A stretch of 64,000 nucleotides of DNA from Umezawaea tangerina. Its GTDB lineage: Bacteria; Actinomycetota; Actinomycetes; Mycobacteriales; Pseudonocardiaceae. Below are positions 32,590 to 40,945 of this stretch, in pieces. Location: assembly GCF_003002815.1 (NCBI RefSeq), contig NZ_PVTF01000007.1, positions 1 to 64,000 on the forward strand, read 5' to 3'. The translations under genes were made by a program, and so were the position numbers. The notes beneath the pieces were generated by a model that did no database searches, had not been told where the DNA came from, and saw only the letters and a program-made list of their open reading frames with translations. Numbering within the stretch: position 1 is the stretch's first letter; each line of letters starts with the position of its first letter.

Positions 32590-33870
32590 TCAGCGGGCCC
32601 TTCCGGGCGCGAAGCCGGACCGCCGTTCCCGCACCGCCGCCACGACCTTGGCGACCTGCGCGTCGAAGGCGTCGAGCTGCTCGGCCTCGGCACCGCTCGC
32701 GACGAAGGCGCGTCGGTCGCAGGCCGTGCCCGCGCGCCAGATCCGCTCGATCGCGCGCGTCGCGGTGATGTCGGCCAACGGGTCACCGGACACGAGGACC
32801 AGGTCCGCGCGCCCGCCGACCGCGATGGCTCCCCGGTCGGGAAGGCCGAACACCCGTGCGGGCTCCGCGGTCGCGGCGGCGAGGGCTCGCGCCGGGCTGA
32901 GGCCGCACCGGACCAGGAGCTCCAGCTCCCGGTGCAGGCTCGCCCCGAACACGGTGCCGGGGTTCGGGGCGTCGGTGCCCGCCAGCAGGGTGACTCCCGC
33001 GTCGGCCAGCCGCCGCACGTTGTCCTCGGCCCGCGAGTAGGGCGGCATCCGGCTGCCGAGGGCTGGGGCGTCCGCGGTCAACCGCCGCCTCCAGGTGTCC
33101 CCGAGCGCCTCGGCGAGCCGGGGGTCCCCGGCCACCGCCGCGCCACCCCGTTCGCCCAGGGTGTTCTCGATGGTGGCCAGCGTCGGGCCGACCGCGATCC
33201 CGGCCTCGGCGATCCGGGCGACCAGGGCGTCGTCCAGCACGGTGTCCGCGGGCACGTGGGCGATCACGTCGACACCGGCGGACACGACCTCCGCGACACC
33301 GGCCGTCGAGCTCACGTGGGCGACGACGAGCAGGCCGCGGGCGTGCGTGGCGGTGACGAGCGCCGCGATGGTCCCGGCGTCCAGCGACGGCCACAGGCCC
33401 CCGACGCCGGAGACGACCTTCAGGTAGTCCGAGCCCTCCGCGACCCGGTCGGCGACGAACCGCTCGGCCTGGTCGGCCGAGGTCAGGGTCGGGAACGGGG
33501 CGTACATCATCGACGGGTGCCCGCCGGGCGCGGTGGCGCCGACCCCCGCGGAGCGCACGTCGGCCACGTCCGGGCGGGACCCCGCCTGCTCCTTGGCCGC
33601 GGCCAGCAGGTCGGGGGTGCTGAACATGTCCAGGACGGTGGTCACGCCGAAGGTCAGCGACTGCGCGAGGGCGCCGGGGAACAGGTGCGCGTGCGCGTCG
33701 AGGAGACCGGGGAGCAGGGTCCCACCGCCCGCGTCGACCACCTCGTCGCCCTCCAGGGCGGCGGAGGTGGGGGAGCACGCGGTGACCAGGCCGTCGGCGA
33801 ACCGGACCGAGGTCCAGTCCCGCGTCGTCGTCCCGTCGAACACCTTCGCGTTCACGATTGTCGTCGCCAC
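32590..33870 (-). CDS. Metal-dependent amidohydrolase (imidazolonepropionase-like)
   Basis: About 426 residues from the GTG with GGGGGAGG upstream; TTG 33885 is an alternative start. Amidohydrolase motifs are GLLDAHAHLF (HxH metal site), SDYLKVVSG (position of the bridging Lys), AHVSS, AHVPAD and GTDAPNPG (metal Asp). The C-terminal beta-sandwich returns with GGRADLVLVSGDPL. It hydrolyses a cyclic amide, urea or dipeptide substrate. Cytoplasmic, and apparently monocistronic. Substrate not predictable. Confidence 0.88.
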   Translation of the reverse strand: MATTIVNAKVFDGTTTRDWTSVRFADGLVTACSPTSAALEGDEVVDAGGGTLLPGLLDAHAHLFPGALAQSLTFGVTTVLDMFSTPDLLAAAKEQAGSRPDVADVRSAGVGATAPGGHPSMMYAPFPTLTSADQAERFVADRVAEGSDYLKVVSGVGGLWPSLDAGTIAALVTATHARGLLVVAHVSSTAGVAEVVSAGVDVIAHVPADTVLDDALVARIAEAGIAVGPTLATIENTLGERGGAAVAGDPRLAEALGDTWRRRLTADAPALGSRMPPYSRAEDNVRRLADAGVTLLAGTDAPNPGTVFGASLHRELELLVRCGLSPARALAAATAEPARVFGLPDRGAIAVGGRADLVLVSGDPLADITATRAIERIWRAGTACDRRAFVASGAEAEQLDAFDAQVAKVVAAVRERRSGFAPGRAR

Positions 33871-34006
33871 GACGTCCTCCCCCAAGAGGTCCCGAAGATC
33901 CGCGCGGGCAGTCTAGGGCGCGCGTTCGGCGGGCTTGGCGGCGCTGACCCGGCGGCCGGGTGCATGACAGGTGGGTGGTGTCGGCGGACCACCGCACCCG
34001 GTGAGG

Positions 34007-34336
34007 TCACCCGGTGGGGCCGCGGTGGTAGTCGGGGCCGAGGTCGAGCCCGAGCTGGCCGGGCAGGTCGCCCTCCGCGACCGGTCCGTGCAGCCGGGAC
34101 TTCGAGCAGCGGCCGCAGTCGACCGGCGACCGGGTCGGCTTGAACCGGGTGAAGTCCCACCCGCCGGTGCCGACGTGGCAGCCGGGTCCGGGCACGGACA
34201 CGCCGAGCCAGTCCTGCAACCGGACCGCGTGGACCACCTTCGAGCCTTCGAGGTAGCCGTTGTCGCCGTGGCCGAACCGGGCGCGGGCGTCGGCGGCGGG
34301 GTCGGCGAGCGCGTCGTGCAGCCTGGAGGTGCTCAC
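34007..34336 (-). CDS. Small hypothetical protein with Cys motif
   Basis: 109 residues from the GTG reading VSTSRLHDAL. I do not recognise the family. A short helical N-terminus is followed by GHGDNGYLEGSKVVHAVRLQDWLGVSVPGPGCHVGTGGWD, then DCGRC, and a Gly/Pro-rich end. The Cys residues (GCH, CGRC) could bind metal. The conserved look (Trp, Gly, Cys) argues for a real gene, but the start is uncertain because the frame is open upstream to 34501. Confidence 0.55.
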   Translation of the reverse strand: MSTSRLHDALADPAADARARFGHGDNGYLEGSKVVHAVRLQDWLGVSVPGPGCHVGTGGWDFTRFKPTRSPVDCGRCSKSRLHGPVAEGDLPGQLGLDLGPDYHRGPTG

Positions 34337-34507
34337 GGTGCCTGGGGTCTCCTCGTGCCTCGTCCGGTGGTCGTTCCTGCGTGGGGCCCACCCGACAGTA
34401 CGAGCGGGGTCACCCGGTGCGCGTCTTCGAGTCCGGTGTGTCGGCCGGTCGAACTCGATCATGTCACCCGTCCGCCCGAACCCGTCCGCCCGAAGCGGCA
34501 CGGGCGG

Positions 34508-35197
34508 TCAGTGGCCGAGCAGGCGCGCGCTCTCCTCGGCCCGGTGCAGCGCGGTCAGCAGGGCCGCCCGGCCGGTGTGGTCGATGTCCTGCGTGAGCGC
34601 CCGCACGGCGGTCTCCCCGCCCGTCCCCAGGCGCCCGACCAGCTCGCGGTGGACCGCGGCCATGCGCCGGGCGTCGAAGTCGGGCCGGACGAAGGTGAGC
34701 AGCAGGCGCACCTCGTCCTCGCAGCGCCGGTAGCTCTCCAGCACGTGCGCGTTGCCCGCCGTGGCGACGATCGCGCGGTGCACGGCGCTGTGCGCCTGCG
34801 TCAGCTCCCGCCAGGACGGGCCCGGCGACCGTTCCGCCAGCGCCTCCAGCCGCTCCACCTCGGCCAGCACCGGGCCGAGGTCCGCGCCCGCGTCGAGCGC
34901 CATGCGCAGCGCGCCGAGCTCCAGCAGCTTGCGGTAGTCGAACACCTCGTCGATGCGCTGCCTGCTCAACGGGGCGACGACGGCGCCGCGATGGCGTTCG
35001 TGGATCACCAGGCCGCGTTCGACGAGCAGCCGCAGCCCCGCGCGGATCGTGTGCCTGCCCACGTCGAAGCGCTCGGCCAGGTCCTCCTCGCGGAAGCGGG
35101 TGCCGACCGGGTGCGCGCCGTCGAGCAGCTCGTCCCGCAGGGTCGCCGCCACCCGTTCCGGAGCGGTGTGCGCGCCGGTCGACGGTGCCACGGTCAT
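34508..35197 (-). CDS. GntR-family (FadR/VanR subfamily) regulator
   Basis: 229 residues. N-terminal winged HTH: LRDELLDGAHPVGTRFREEDLAERFDVGRHTIRAGLRLLVERGLV. The helical FCD effector domain (FDYRKLLELGALRMAL, HSAVHRAIVATAGNAHVLES, VHRELV) usually binds carboxylates with a metal. Divergent from an alpha/beta hydrolase gene across an AT-rich 132-bp region with GntR-like sites, so it is likely the repressor of both. Confidence 0.92.
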   Translation of the reverse strand: MTVAPSTGAHTAPERVAATLRDELLDGAHPVGTRFREEDLAERFDVGRHTIRAGLRLLVERGLVIHERHRGAVVAPLSRQRIDEVFDYRKLLELGALRMALDAGADLGPVLAEVERLEALAERSPGPSWRELTQAHSAVHRAIVATAGNAHVLESYRRCEDEVRLLLTFVRPDFDARRMAAVHRELVGRLGTGGETAVRALTQDIDHTGRAALLTALHRAEESARLLGH

Positions 35198-35245
35198 GCC
35201 ATCCCCCCACGTGCCTTCCACCCGCGACGACGATACACGGGCAGA

Positions 35246-35278
35246 TTGTGCTACAAAATCGCCAGTATTGTTGTACAA
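35246..35278. promoter_or_regulatory. Candidate GntR (FadR-type) operators
   Basis: TTGTGCTACAA (35246-35256, perfect TTGT-N3-ACAA) and TTGTACAA (35271-35278) lie in the divergent region. TTGTxxxACAA-type sites fit FadR/VanR-subfamily GntR proteins. They overlap the likely promoter of the hydrolase gene. Confidence 0.55.
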
Positions 35279-35329
35279 ATTCAGTCGAGCACGGTGGCCG
35301 GCCCACCTGCCGGGCGCTGAGGAGTGACG

Positions 35330-36109
35330 ATGCCGATCGACGACGTCCGCACCGGACCACCCGTACTGCTGCTGCCCGGTGGCGCCGAAGCCTGCGAGGG
35401 CTTCTTCCCCGGCCTGCCCGAGGGCCTGGCCGCCGACCCCGGCTGCCGGGTGGTCGTGCACGACCGCCCCGGAACCGGGACTTCCGCGGCGGCCGGGTCC
35501 CTCGCCGGGGCGGCGGCCCACCTGGCCCGGCTGATCGACGAGCTCGACTCCGGCCCCGTGGTGCTGGCGGGCCAGAGCCTCGGCGGCGCCGTGGCGGTGC
35601 TCCTCGCCGCCGCGCACCCGGAGAAGGTCGCGGGTCTGGTCCTGATCGACCCGACGCCCGTCAACGACCCGCGCGTCTGCTCCCGGTTGGAGCGGTCGAT
35701 GCGGGCGGTCGGCGCGCTCGCGTCGGTTCCCGGCGTCGGCAGGCTGCTGTCGGCTGCCCTGGGCGCCGCCACCCGGCGGACCGCGCGGCGGCTGCGGCTG
35801 CGACCGGACTGCGCGGCCGCGCTCGTCAGGACCGGCGGCGCCGACCTCCGCAAGCTGGCCGCGGCGGTCCGGGGGATCACCGCGCTGTCCGAAGGCCTCC
35901 GGGAAGCCGACCTGCCCCGCGTCCCGGCCGTCGTGGTCACCGCCGACCGCGCACCGGACTCCGTCGTCCGCCGTGCCCACACCCGCCTGGCCGCCGCGTT
36001 CGGCACCGAGGTCGTGTGCTGGCCGGGCGCGACCCACAGCGCGCACCTGGACCACCCCGACGAGACCCTCGCCGCCGTCCGCGACGTCGTGGCTCGCGCC
36101 AGGACCTGA
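35330..36109 (+). CDS. Alpha/beta hydrolase
   Basis: 259 residues, ATG 6 nt after GAGGAG. Oxyanion region LLPGGAEACEGFF, nucleophile Ser in AGQSLGGAVAVLL, acid region DPTP and the C-terminal His in HSAHLDHPDETL. A small esterase/lactonase-like enzyme of the alpha/beta-hydrolase superfamily, without family-specific motifs. Probably induced through the divergent GntR protein by its own substrate or product acid. Confidence 0.87.
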   Translation: MPIDDVRTGPPVLLLPGGAEACEGFFPGLPEGLAADPGCRVVVHDRPGTGTSAAAGSLAGAAAHLARLIDELDSGPVVLAGQSLGGAVAVLLAAAHPEKVAGLVLIDPTPVNDPRVCSRLERSMRAVGALASVPGVGRLLSAALGAATRRTARRLRLRPDCAAALVRTGGADLRKLAAAVRGITALSEGLREADLPRVPAVVVTADRAPDSVVRRAHTRLAAAFGTEVVCWPGATHSAHLDHPDETLAAVRDVVARART

Positions 36110-36131
36110 CCCGGCACCCCCGCCGCTCCCG

Positions 36132-36758
36132 TCACGACCCGGCGAGACCGGTCCGCCAGGCCCACGAGGCGATCTCGACGCGGTTGCGCGCGCCGAGCTT
36201 GGACGTCACGGAGGTCAGGTGCGTCTTCACCGTGGACAGCGACATGTGGAGCTCGACGGCGATCTCCTGGTTGGTGAGCCCGCGCGCCACCTCGCGCACG
36301 ACGTCCTGCTCCCGTGCCGTGAGCCTGGTCCGCTCGGCCGCGCGGTCCGGCCGCGAGAACTGCTCGAGCAGCCGCAGGGTCACCTCCGGGGAGATCAGCG
36401 CGTTGCCCTTCGCCGCCGCCCGCACGGCCTCCACCAGCAGCTCTGGCCCGGCGTCCTTGGTCAGGAAGCCGCTGGCACCGTGCTGCAGCGCGGTGTGCAC
36501 GTACTCGTCGAGGTCGAAGGTCGTCACGACGACGACCTTCGAGATCGGCGAGAGCCGCTTGGTGACCTCGAGGCCGTCGAGCCCCGGCATCCGGATGTCC
36601 AGCAGGCACACGTCGGGGCGCAGCTCGCGGGCGGTGGTGACGGCCATGACGCCGTCGGCCACGTCGGCGACCACGGTGATGTCCGGCCGCCGCTCCAGGA
36701 TCAGCCGGAACCCGGTGCGCACCATCTCCTGGTCGTCGGCGATGAGGACCGAGATCAC
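36132..36758 (-). CDS. Response regulator, NarL/LuxR type
   Basis: 208 residues. Receiver domain with DDQ near the N-terminus, phospho-acceptor Asp in VCLLDIRMPG, Thr in VVVTTFD and Lys in FLTKDAG. The C-terminal LuxR HTH is LTAREQDVVREVARGLTNQEIAVELHMSLSTVKTHL. The GTG overlaps the histidine-kinase stop (GTGA). It is the DNA-binding half of the two-component system. The divergent ABC exporter genes at 38001 are plausible targets. Confidence 0.95.
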   Translation of the reverse strand: MISVLIADDQEMVRTGFRLILERRPDITVVADVADGVMAVTTARELRPDVCLLDIRMPGLDGLEVTKRLSPISKVVVVTTFDLDEYVHTALQHGASGFLTKDAGPELLVEAVRAAAKGNALISPEVTLRLLEQFSRPDRAAERTRLTAREQDVVREVARGLTNQEIAVELHMSLSTVKTHLTSVTSKLGARNRVEIASWAWRTGLAGS

Positions 36759-37891
36759 CCGCGTCCCTCCCGCGGCAGCTCGGCGAGGACCTGCCAGCCG
36801 GTGTCGTGCGGACCCGCGGAGAACAGGCCGCCCAGGATGCCCACCCGTTCCCGCATGCCGACGATGCCGTAGCCCGCCGGGCCCGCCGACCGCTGCCTGC
36901 CGTCGTCGGTGACGACGACCCGCAGCGCCGTCGGCGTCCAGGACAGCGCCACGTCGACCTCGGTCGGCTCGACGGCGTGCTTGTGGGCGTTGGTCAACGA
37001 CTCCTGGACCAGCCGCAGCACGGACCGGCCCAGCTCCGGTGGCAGGTCGGGCGGGAGGTCGGCGCGCAGCCGGACGGGCAGCCCCTGCTCGCGGGCGCGT
37101 TCGACGACTGCCAGGACGTCGGCGCCGAGGTCGGTCGTCGCCACGTCCGGCCCACCGCCGCGCAGCGTCCCGACGAGCCTGCGCATCGCGCCCACCGCGT
37201 CCTTCCCGCTGCCGACGATGCCGGGCAGCAGCCGGTGCGCCGCCCCCGGATCGTCCTCCGCCACGTCCAGCGCGGCCTGCGCCTGCACCAGCATCCCGGT
37301 CACGTGGTGCGCGACGACGTCGTGCAGCTCGCGGGCCAGTGCGATGCGCTCCTCGCGCTGCGCGCCGGACACCGAGCTGGACAGCAGCCGCTCCCGGTCC
37401 TCGTCGCGCGACCGGAAGTACCACCCGGTCCCGACCGCGACCGTGCCCAGCAGCAGGGACCCGACGACGTTCGACTGGGTCCAGACGAAGGTCGTGCGCA
37501 CGACGGCGGCGTGCAGGCTGACCGCCATGAAGACCGCCACGGTGGCGGCGGACGCCCGCGGGGTCGCCTGCCGCACCACGACGGCGACGAGCACCATGCA
37601 CGCCGCGGTCTCGGCGAGCGTGAGCGGGCTCAACAGGCCCTCCAGGTGCGTCCCCACGGGCCTGAACCCCTGCAGCACCAGGGTGACCAGCACCACCGCC
37701 GCGGCCGCCACCGCCGTCGCCGCCACCGCGTGGCGGTGCGCGAGGAGCGCTGCCGCGCACGCGGGCAGCGTCAGCAGCCACACCCAGAGGTCGGGGCCGG
37801 GGCCGTGCCGGGGGAGGAGCCAGGTCAGCTCGGTCACCAGCAACGCGGAGAGCGCGAGCGCGGTCGGCCACTGTCTGCGAAGTCCGTCCAC
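36755..37891 (-). CDS. Sensor histidine kinase, HisKA_3 type
   Basis: 378 residues. Four to six membrane helices lie in the first ~160 residues, then the dimerisation helix with phospho-His in ARELHDVVAHHVTGM, and an ATPase domain with LTNAHKHA (N box) and GYGIVGMRERV (G box). This is the DesK/NarX-type kinase common in actinomycetes. GTG start. It pairs with the overlapping LuxR-type regulator gene. It lies divergent from an ABC/FtsX exporter, an arrangement often seen for antibiotic or peptide-sensing systems. Confidence 0.93.
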   Translation of the reverse strand: MDGLRRQWPTALALSALLVTELTWLLPRHGPGPDLWVWLLTLPACAAALLAHRHAVAATAVAAAAVVLVTLVLQGFRPVGTHLEGLLSPLTLAETAACMVLVAVVVRQATPRASAATVAVFMAVSLHAAVVRTTFVWTQSNVVGSLLLGTVAVGTGWYFRSRDEDRERLLSSSVSGAQREERIALARELHDVVAHHVTGMLVQAQAALDVAEDDPGAAHRLLPGIVGSGKDAVGAMRRLVGTLRGGGPDVATTDLGADVLAVVERAREQGLPVRLRADLPPDLPPELGRSVLRLVQESLTNAHKHAVEPTEVDVALSWTPTALRVVVTDDGRQRSAGPAGYGIVGMRERVGILGGLFSAGPHDTGWQVLAELPREGRG

Positions 37892-38000
37892 GGTGGGAAC
37901 GCTACTGATCCGGCCCGCCCGCCACCTCGGTCACCTGACCGACCCGCGATGGCGGTGCGGCCGAGGCGGGGACCACCGCGGGGCCGACAGCATCCTCGGC

Positions 38001-38660
38001 ATGGATCCGGTGCTGAGCGGCCGCGGACTGGCCAAGAGGTACGGCGGGACACCCGCCCTCGACGGTGTGGACATCGACATCGGCGAAGGGGAGGTGCTGG
38101 CCGTGGTCGGGCCGTCGGGCTCGGGCAAGACGAGCCTCCTGCACGTGCTGTCCGGGATCGTGCCCGCCGACGGGGGAGAGGTGTTCCTCGACCGCGCCCC
38201 GCTCGGCGGGCTGTCCGAGGCGGGGCGCGGCAGGCTGCGGCGCACCGCGTTCGGCTTCGTGTTCCAGTCCGGGATGCTCGTCGACGAGCTGACCGCGGAG
38301 GAGAACGCGGCGTTGCCGATGCTGCTGGGCGGCGCGCCCCGCGGGCTCGCGCTGCGCACGGCCCGCGAGTGCCTGGGCAGGCTCGGTCTGTCGGGGTTGG
38401 AGGCGCGCAGACCCGCCGCGCTGTCCGGCGGCCAGGCCCAGCGGGTCGCCATCGCCCGCGCGCTCGTGCACCGGCCGCGGGTCGTCTTCGCCGACGAGCC
38501 GACCGGGGCGCTGGACACCAGGACCGGGTACGAGGTCATGTCCGCGCTGCTGGAGGCCGCGCGGGACACCGGTGCCGCGGTGGTGGTCGTGACGCACGAC
38601 CGGACCATCGCCGACCGCGCCCACCGGGTGGTCGGACTCCAGGACGGCAGGTCGGGATGA
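38001..38660 (+). CDS. ABC transporter ATP-binding protein (MacB/LolD type)
   Basis: 219 residues with Walker A GPSGSGKTS, signature LSGGQAQR, Walker B VVFADEPTGALD and switch His in VVVTHD. It is the ATPase partner of the FtsX-like permease, whose ATG overlaps its stop (ATGA). No clear RBS precedes the ATG at 38001, so leaderless or weak translation is possible. Probably an exporter of peptides or lipophilic drugs, next to a two-component system. Confidence 0.93.
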   Translation: MDPVLSGRGLAKRYGGTPALDGVDIDIGEGEVLAVVGPSGSGKTSLLHVLSGIVPADGGEVFLDRAPLGGLSEAGRGRLRRTAFGFVFQSGMLVDELTAEENAALPMLLGGAPRGLALRTARECLGRLGLSGLEARRPAALSGGQAQRVAIARALVHRPRVVFADEPTGALDTRTGYEVMSALLEAARDTGAAVVVVTHDRTIADRAHRVVGLQDGRSG

Positions 38661-40822
38661 GGCTCGCGATGACGTTGCTGCGCAGGGACCGCCGCGGCCG
38701 GATCTCCGCCGCGCTGGTCGCCCTCGGTGTGGCGGTGGGTGTCCTGCTGGTCCTCTGGCTGCTCGCGGCGCCGACCGCGTTGAGGGCGCGGGAGGACCGC
38801 GCCGCCTGGCGCGTCGGCGGGGAGCCGGGGCCGCTGGCGGTCTCGGCCACGCGCGACGAGTTCCGCGGCAGGATGATCGAGCGCTTCGACGTCGCGGCGG
38901 AGCACCCCGGTGAGGTCGCCGTCGCGCAGGGGATCCCGCGGCTGCCCGGTCCGGGAGAGGTGCTGTTCTCCCCGGCGCTGGCCGACCTGGTGCGCACGAC
39001 GCCGTCGGCGGAGCTCGGTGACCGCTTCCCCGGTGTCGTCGTGGGCATGATCGGCGACCAGGCGCTGCGGTTCCCCGACGAGCTGGTCGTGGTCGTCGGC
39101 CACCCGCCGGGAGTGGTCGACGGCAGCGGGGTCCGCGACCTGCTCGGGTCGCGCGTGCCGGTGGACGGCTCCGCCGGGATGCTGTGGCTGCTCACCAGGA
39201 TCGGCCTGGTGGTGCTCGTGGTGCCCTGCCTGGTGCTCGTCGCCTCGGTCGGCAGGCTCACGGCCGCCAGGCGCGAACGCCGGCTCACCGCCCTGCGGCT
39301 CGCGGGTGCCACGCCGGTCCAGGCCGCCGTGGTGGTCGCGGTGGAGATCGCGGCGGGCGCGGTCATCGGCAGCCTGCTCGGCGGCGCACTGGCCTGGCCG
39401 TCGAGCGGCCTGGTCGCGCGGATCCCCTGGGGCGGCGGGACCTGGTTCCCCGGCGACTTCACCTCCGACCCGCTCGTGGCCGCCGCGGTGCAGGTGTGCG
39501 CGCCGGTGCTGGTCGTGGGCGCCGCGGTGCTCGGGCACTGGCGGGTCGTCACCCGACCGCCGGGCGTGGCGGTGCTCCGCCGGGTCCGCGGGAGGCGGCT
39601 GCTGATCGGTCTGGCGGCGTTCGTGCTGTTCTCCGCCGGTGTCGTGGTCGCACGGGAGGTCGGCGGCCCGAGGCGGTTCGAGGTGGTGCTGGCCGGGGTC
39701 GGCGGGGTCGCGCTGGCGCTGGTGTTCACCGGGCCCCTGGTGACGTCGCTGGTCGGACGGCTCTTCGTCGGGTGCTGGCGCGGACCGGCGACGCTGCTCG
39801 CGGGGCGACGGCTCGTCGGCGACCCGGTCGCGGCGTTCCGCGGGTCGGCGGGCGTGGTCGTCGCCGTGTTCACCGCGTCGATGGCGCTGACCATGATGCC
39901 GACGCTGGAGGGGCAGGTCCGCTTCGACGACGGCACGTGGTCGCCGGACGCGATCGTCGCGCACGGCGTCACCGACCCGAGCCGCGTCGACGCGCTGCGG
40001 GCGGCCACGGACGCCCCGGTCCTGCCCCTGACCTACGGGCTGCTCGCGGCGGGCGGCCGGTCGCAGCCCGCGCTGGTCGGCCGGTGCGAGGACGTCACGA
40101 GGGTCCTCACCGGACTCAGCTGCGCGCCGGGGCCCGCGGTGTACCTGCCGCAGCCCCTCGACGGTCCACTCAGGATCACCAGCCGCCAGGCCGCGGCCAG
40201 GACGGAGCTGCCGTCGGACGTCGAGGTCCGGCCCTACCCCGGCGGCTCCTACGCCGTCGTCGACCCCGAGCTCGCACCGGCCCTGGCCGCGCGGCCCACC
40301 AGCGTGGCGGTGCTGACCACACCGGGCGACCGCGAGGTGCTGCACACCGCCCTCGTCCGGGCCTTCCCCGGAGTCGCGCTGGAGGACGGCGAGACCGCCG
40401 ACGTGCTGGGCAGCACGGTGCTCGACGACCTGCGCCGCGCGGTCCTGCTCGGCCTGGCGTTCGCCGTGCTGCTGGGCGGCTCGGGCGCGGCCGTGTCCGC
40501 CGTGGGCTCCGTGGTCGACCGCCGCCGCGCGTTCGGCGCGCTGCTGGCGACGGGCACGCCCCTGCGGCTGCTGCGCGCGGCACTGCGGCGCGAGGTGGTG
40601 CTGCCGGTGGTCACCGCGACGCTCGCCGCGTGCGCGGCGGGTACCGGCGTCGGCCTCGGACTGCTCTCCATCACACCGGGCATCCCGCACCACTCGGGCA
40701 CCCCGATGACCCCGTGGATCCTCGCCCCGGTCGCCGCGGGGTCGCTCGTCGCCCTGGTCGCCGCCACGGCGTGCGGGCTGGCGCTGCGCGGGGTCACGCC
40801 CACGACCGACTACCAGGACTAG
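38657..40822 (+). CDS. FtsX-like ABC transporter permease
   Basis: 721 residues. An N-terminal membrane helix (ISAALVALGVAVGVLLVLWLL) precedes an external segment of ~120 residues. Three helices beginning TRIGLVVLVVPCLVLVASVGRLTAARRERRLTALRLAGAT form the first FtsX domain. A second external region follows, then a C-terminal FtsX domain (VLLGLAFAVLLGGSGAAVSAVGSV ... RRRAFGALLATGTP). This duplicated plan matches MacB/SalY-like exporters. Coupled to the upstream ATPase gene. Confidence 0.92.
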   Translation: MRLAMTLLRRDRRGRISAALVALGVAVGVLLVLWLLAAPTALRAREDRAAWRVGGEPGPLAVSATRDEFRGRMIERFDVAAEHPGEVAVAQGIPRLPGPGEVLFSPALADLVRTTPSAELGDRFPGVVVGMIGDQALRFPDELVVVVGHPPGVVDGSGVRDLLGSRVPVDGSAGMLWLLTRIGLVVLVVPCLVLVASVGRLTAARRERRLTALRLAGATPVQAAVVVAVEIAAGAVIGSLLGGALAWPSSGLVARIPWGGGTWFPGDFTSDPLVAAAVQVCAPVLVVGAAVLGHWRVVTRPPGVAVLRRVRGRRLLIGLAAFVLFSAGVVVAREVGGPRRFEVVLAGVGGVALALVFTGPLVTSLVGRLFVGCWRGPATLLAGRRLVGDPVAAFRGSAGVVVAVFTASMALTMMPTLEGQVRFDDGTWSPDAIVAHGVTDPSRVDALRAATDAPVLPLTYGLLAAGGRSQPALVGRCEDVTRVLTGLSCAPGPAVYLPQPLDGPLRITSRQAAARTELPSDVEVRPYPGGSYAVVDPELAPALAARPTSVAVLTTPGDREVLHTALVRAFPGVALEDGETADVLGSTVLDDLRRAVLLGLAFAVLLGGSGAAVSAVGSVVDRRRAFGALLATGTPLRLLRAALRREVVLPVVTATLAACAAGTGVGLGLLSITPGIPHHSGTPMTPWILAPVAAGSLVALVAATACGLALRGVTPTTDYQD

Positions 40823-40832
40823 ACGGTGCCCC

Positions 40833-40874
40833 CGTCCGGTCCGGCAGTCCGATCGAGGACCACCGGACCGGACG
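40833..40874. terminator. Hairpin after the permease gene
   Basis: CGTCCGGTCCGG (40833-40844) and CCGGACCGGACG (40863-40874), perfect 12-bp arms with an 18-nt loop, 10 bp after the permease stop. Confidence 0.65.
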
Positions 40875-40897
40875 GCGGAAAGCCCGAGGCGTCGCAC

Positions 40898-40933
40898 GAC
40901 GAGCGGGGGCGACGGTGGTCGCCCCCGCTCGTC
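40898..40933. terminator. Strong bidirectional terminator
   Basis: GACGAGCGGGGGCGAC (40898-40913), loop GGTG, then the exact complement (40918-40933). A 16-bp stem with a tetraloop, 12 bp beyond the stop of the convergent peptidase gene. Confidence 0.9.
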
Positions 40934-40945
40934 ACGCCGGTCGGC

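Noticed and set aside
36806-38656. Plus-strand frame of more than 1300 codons spanning to the FtsX gene
   Set aside because: Its first half is the shadow of the histidine-kinase gene. Only the part from 38657 has FtsX features.
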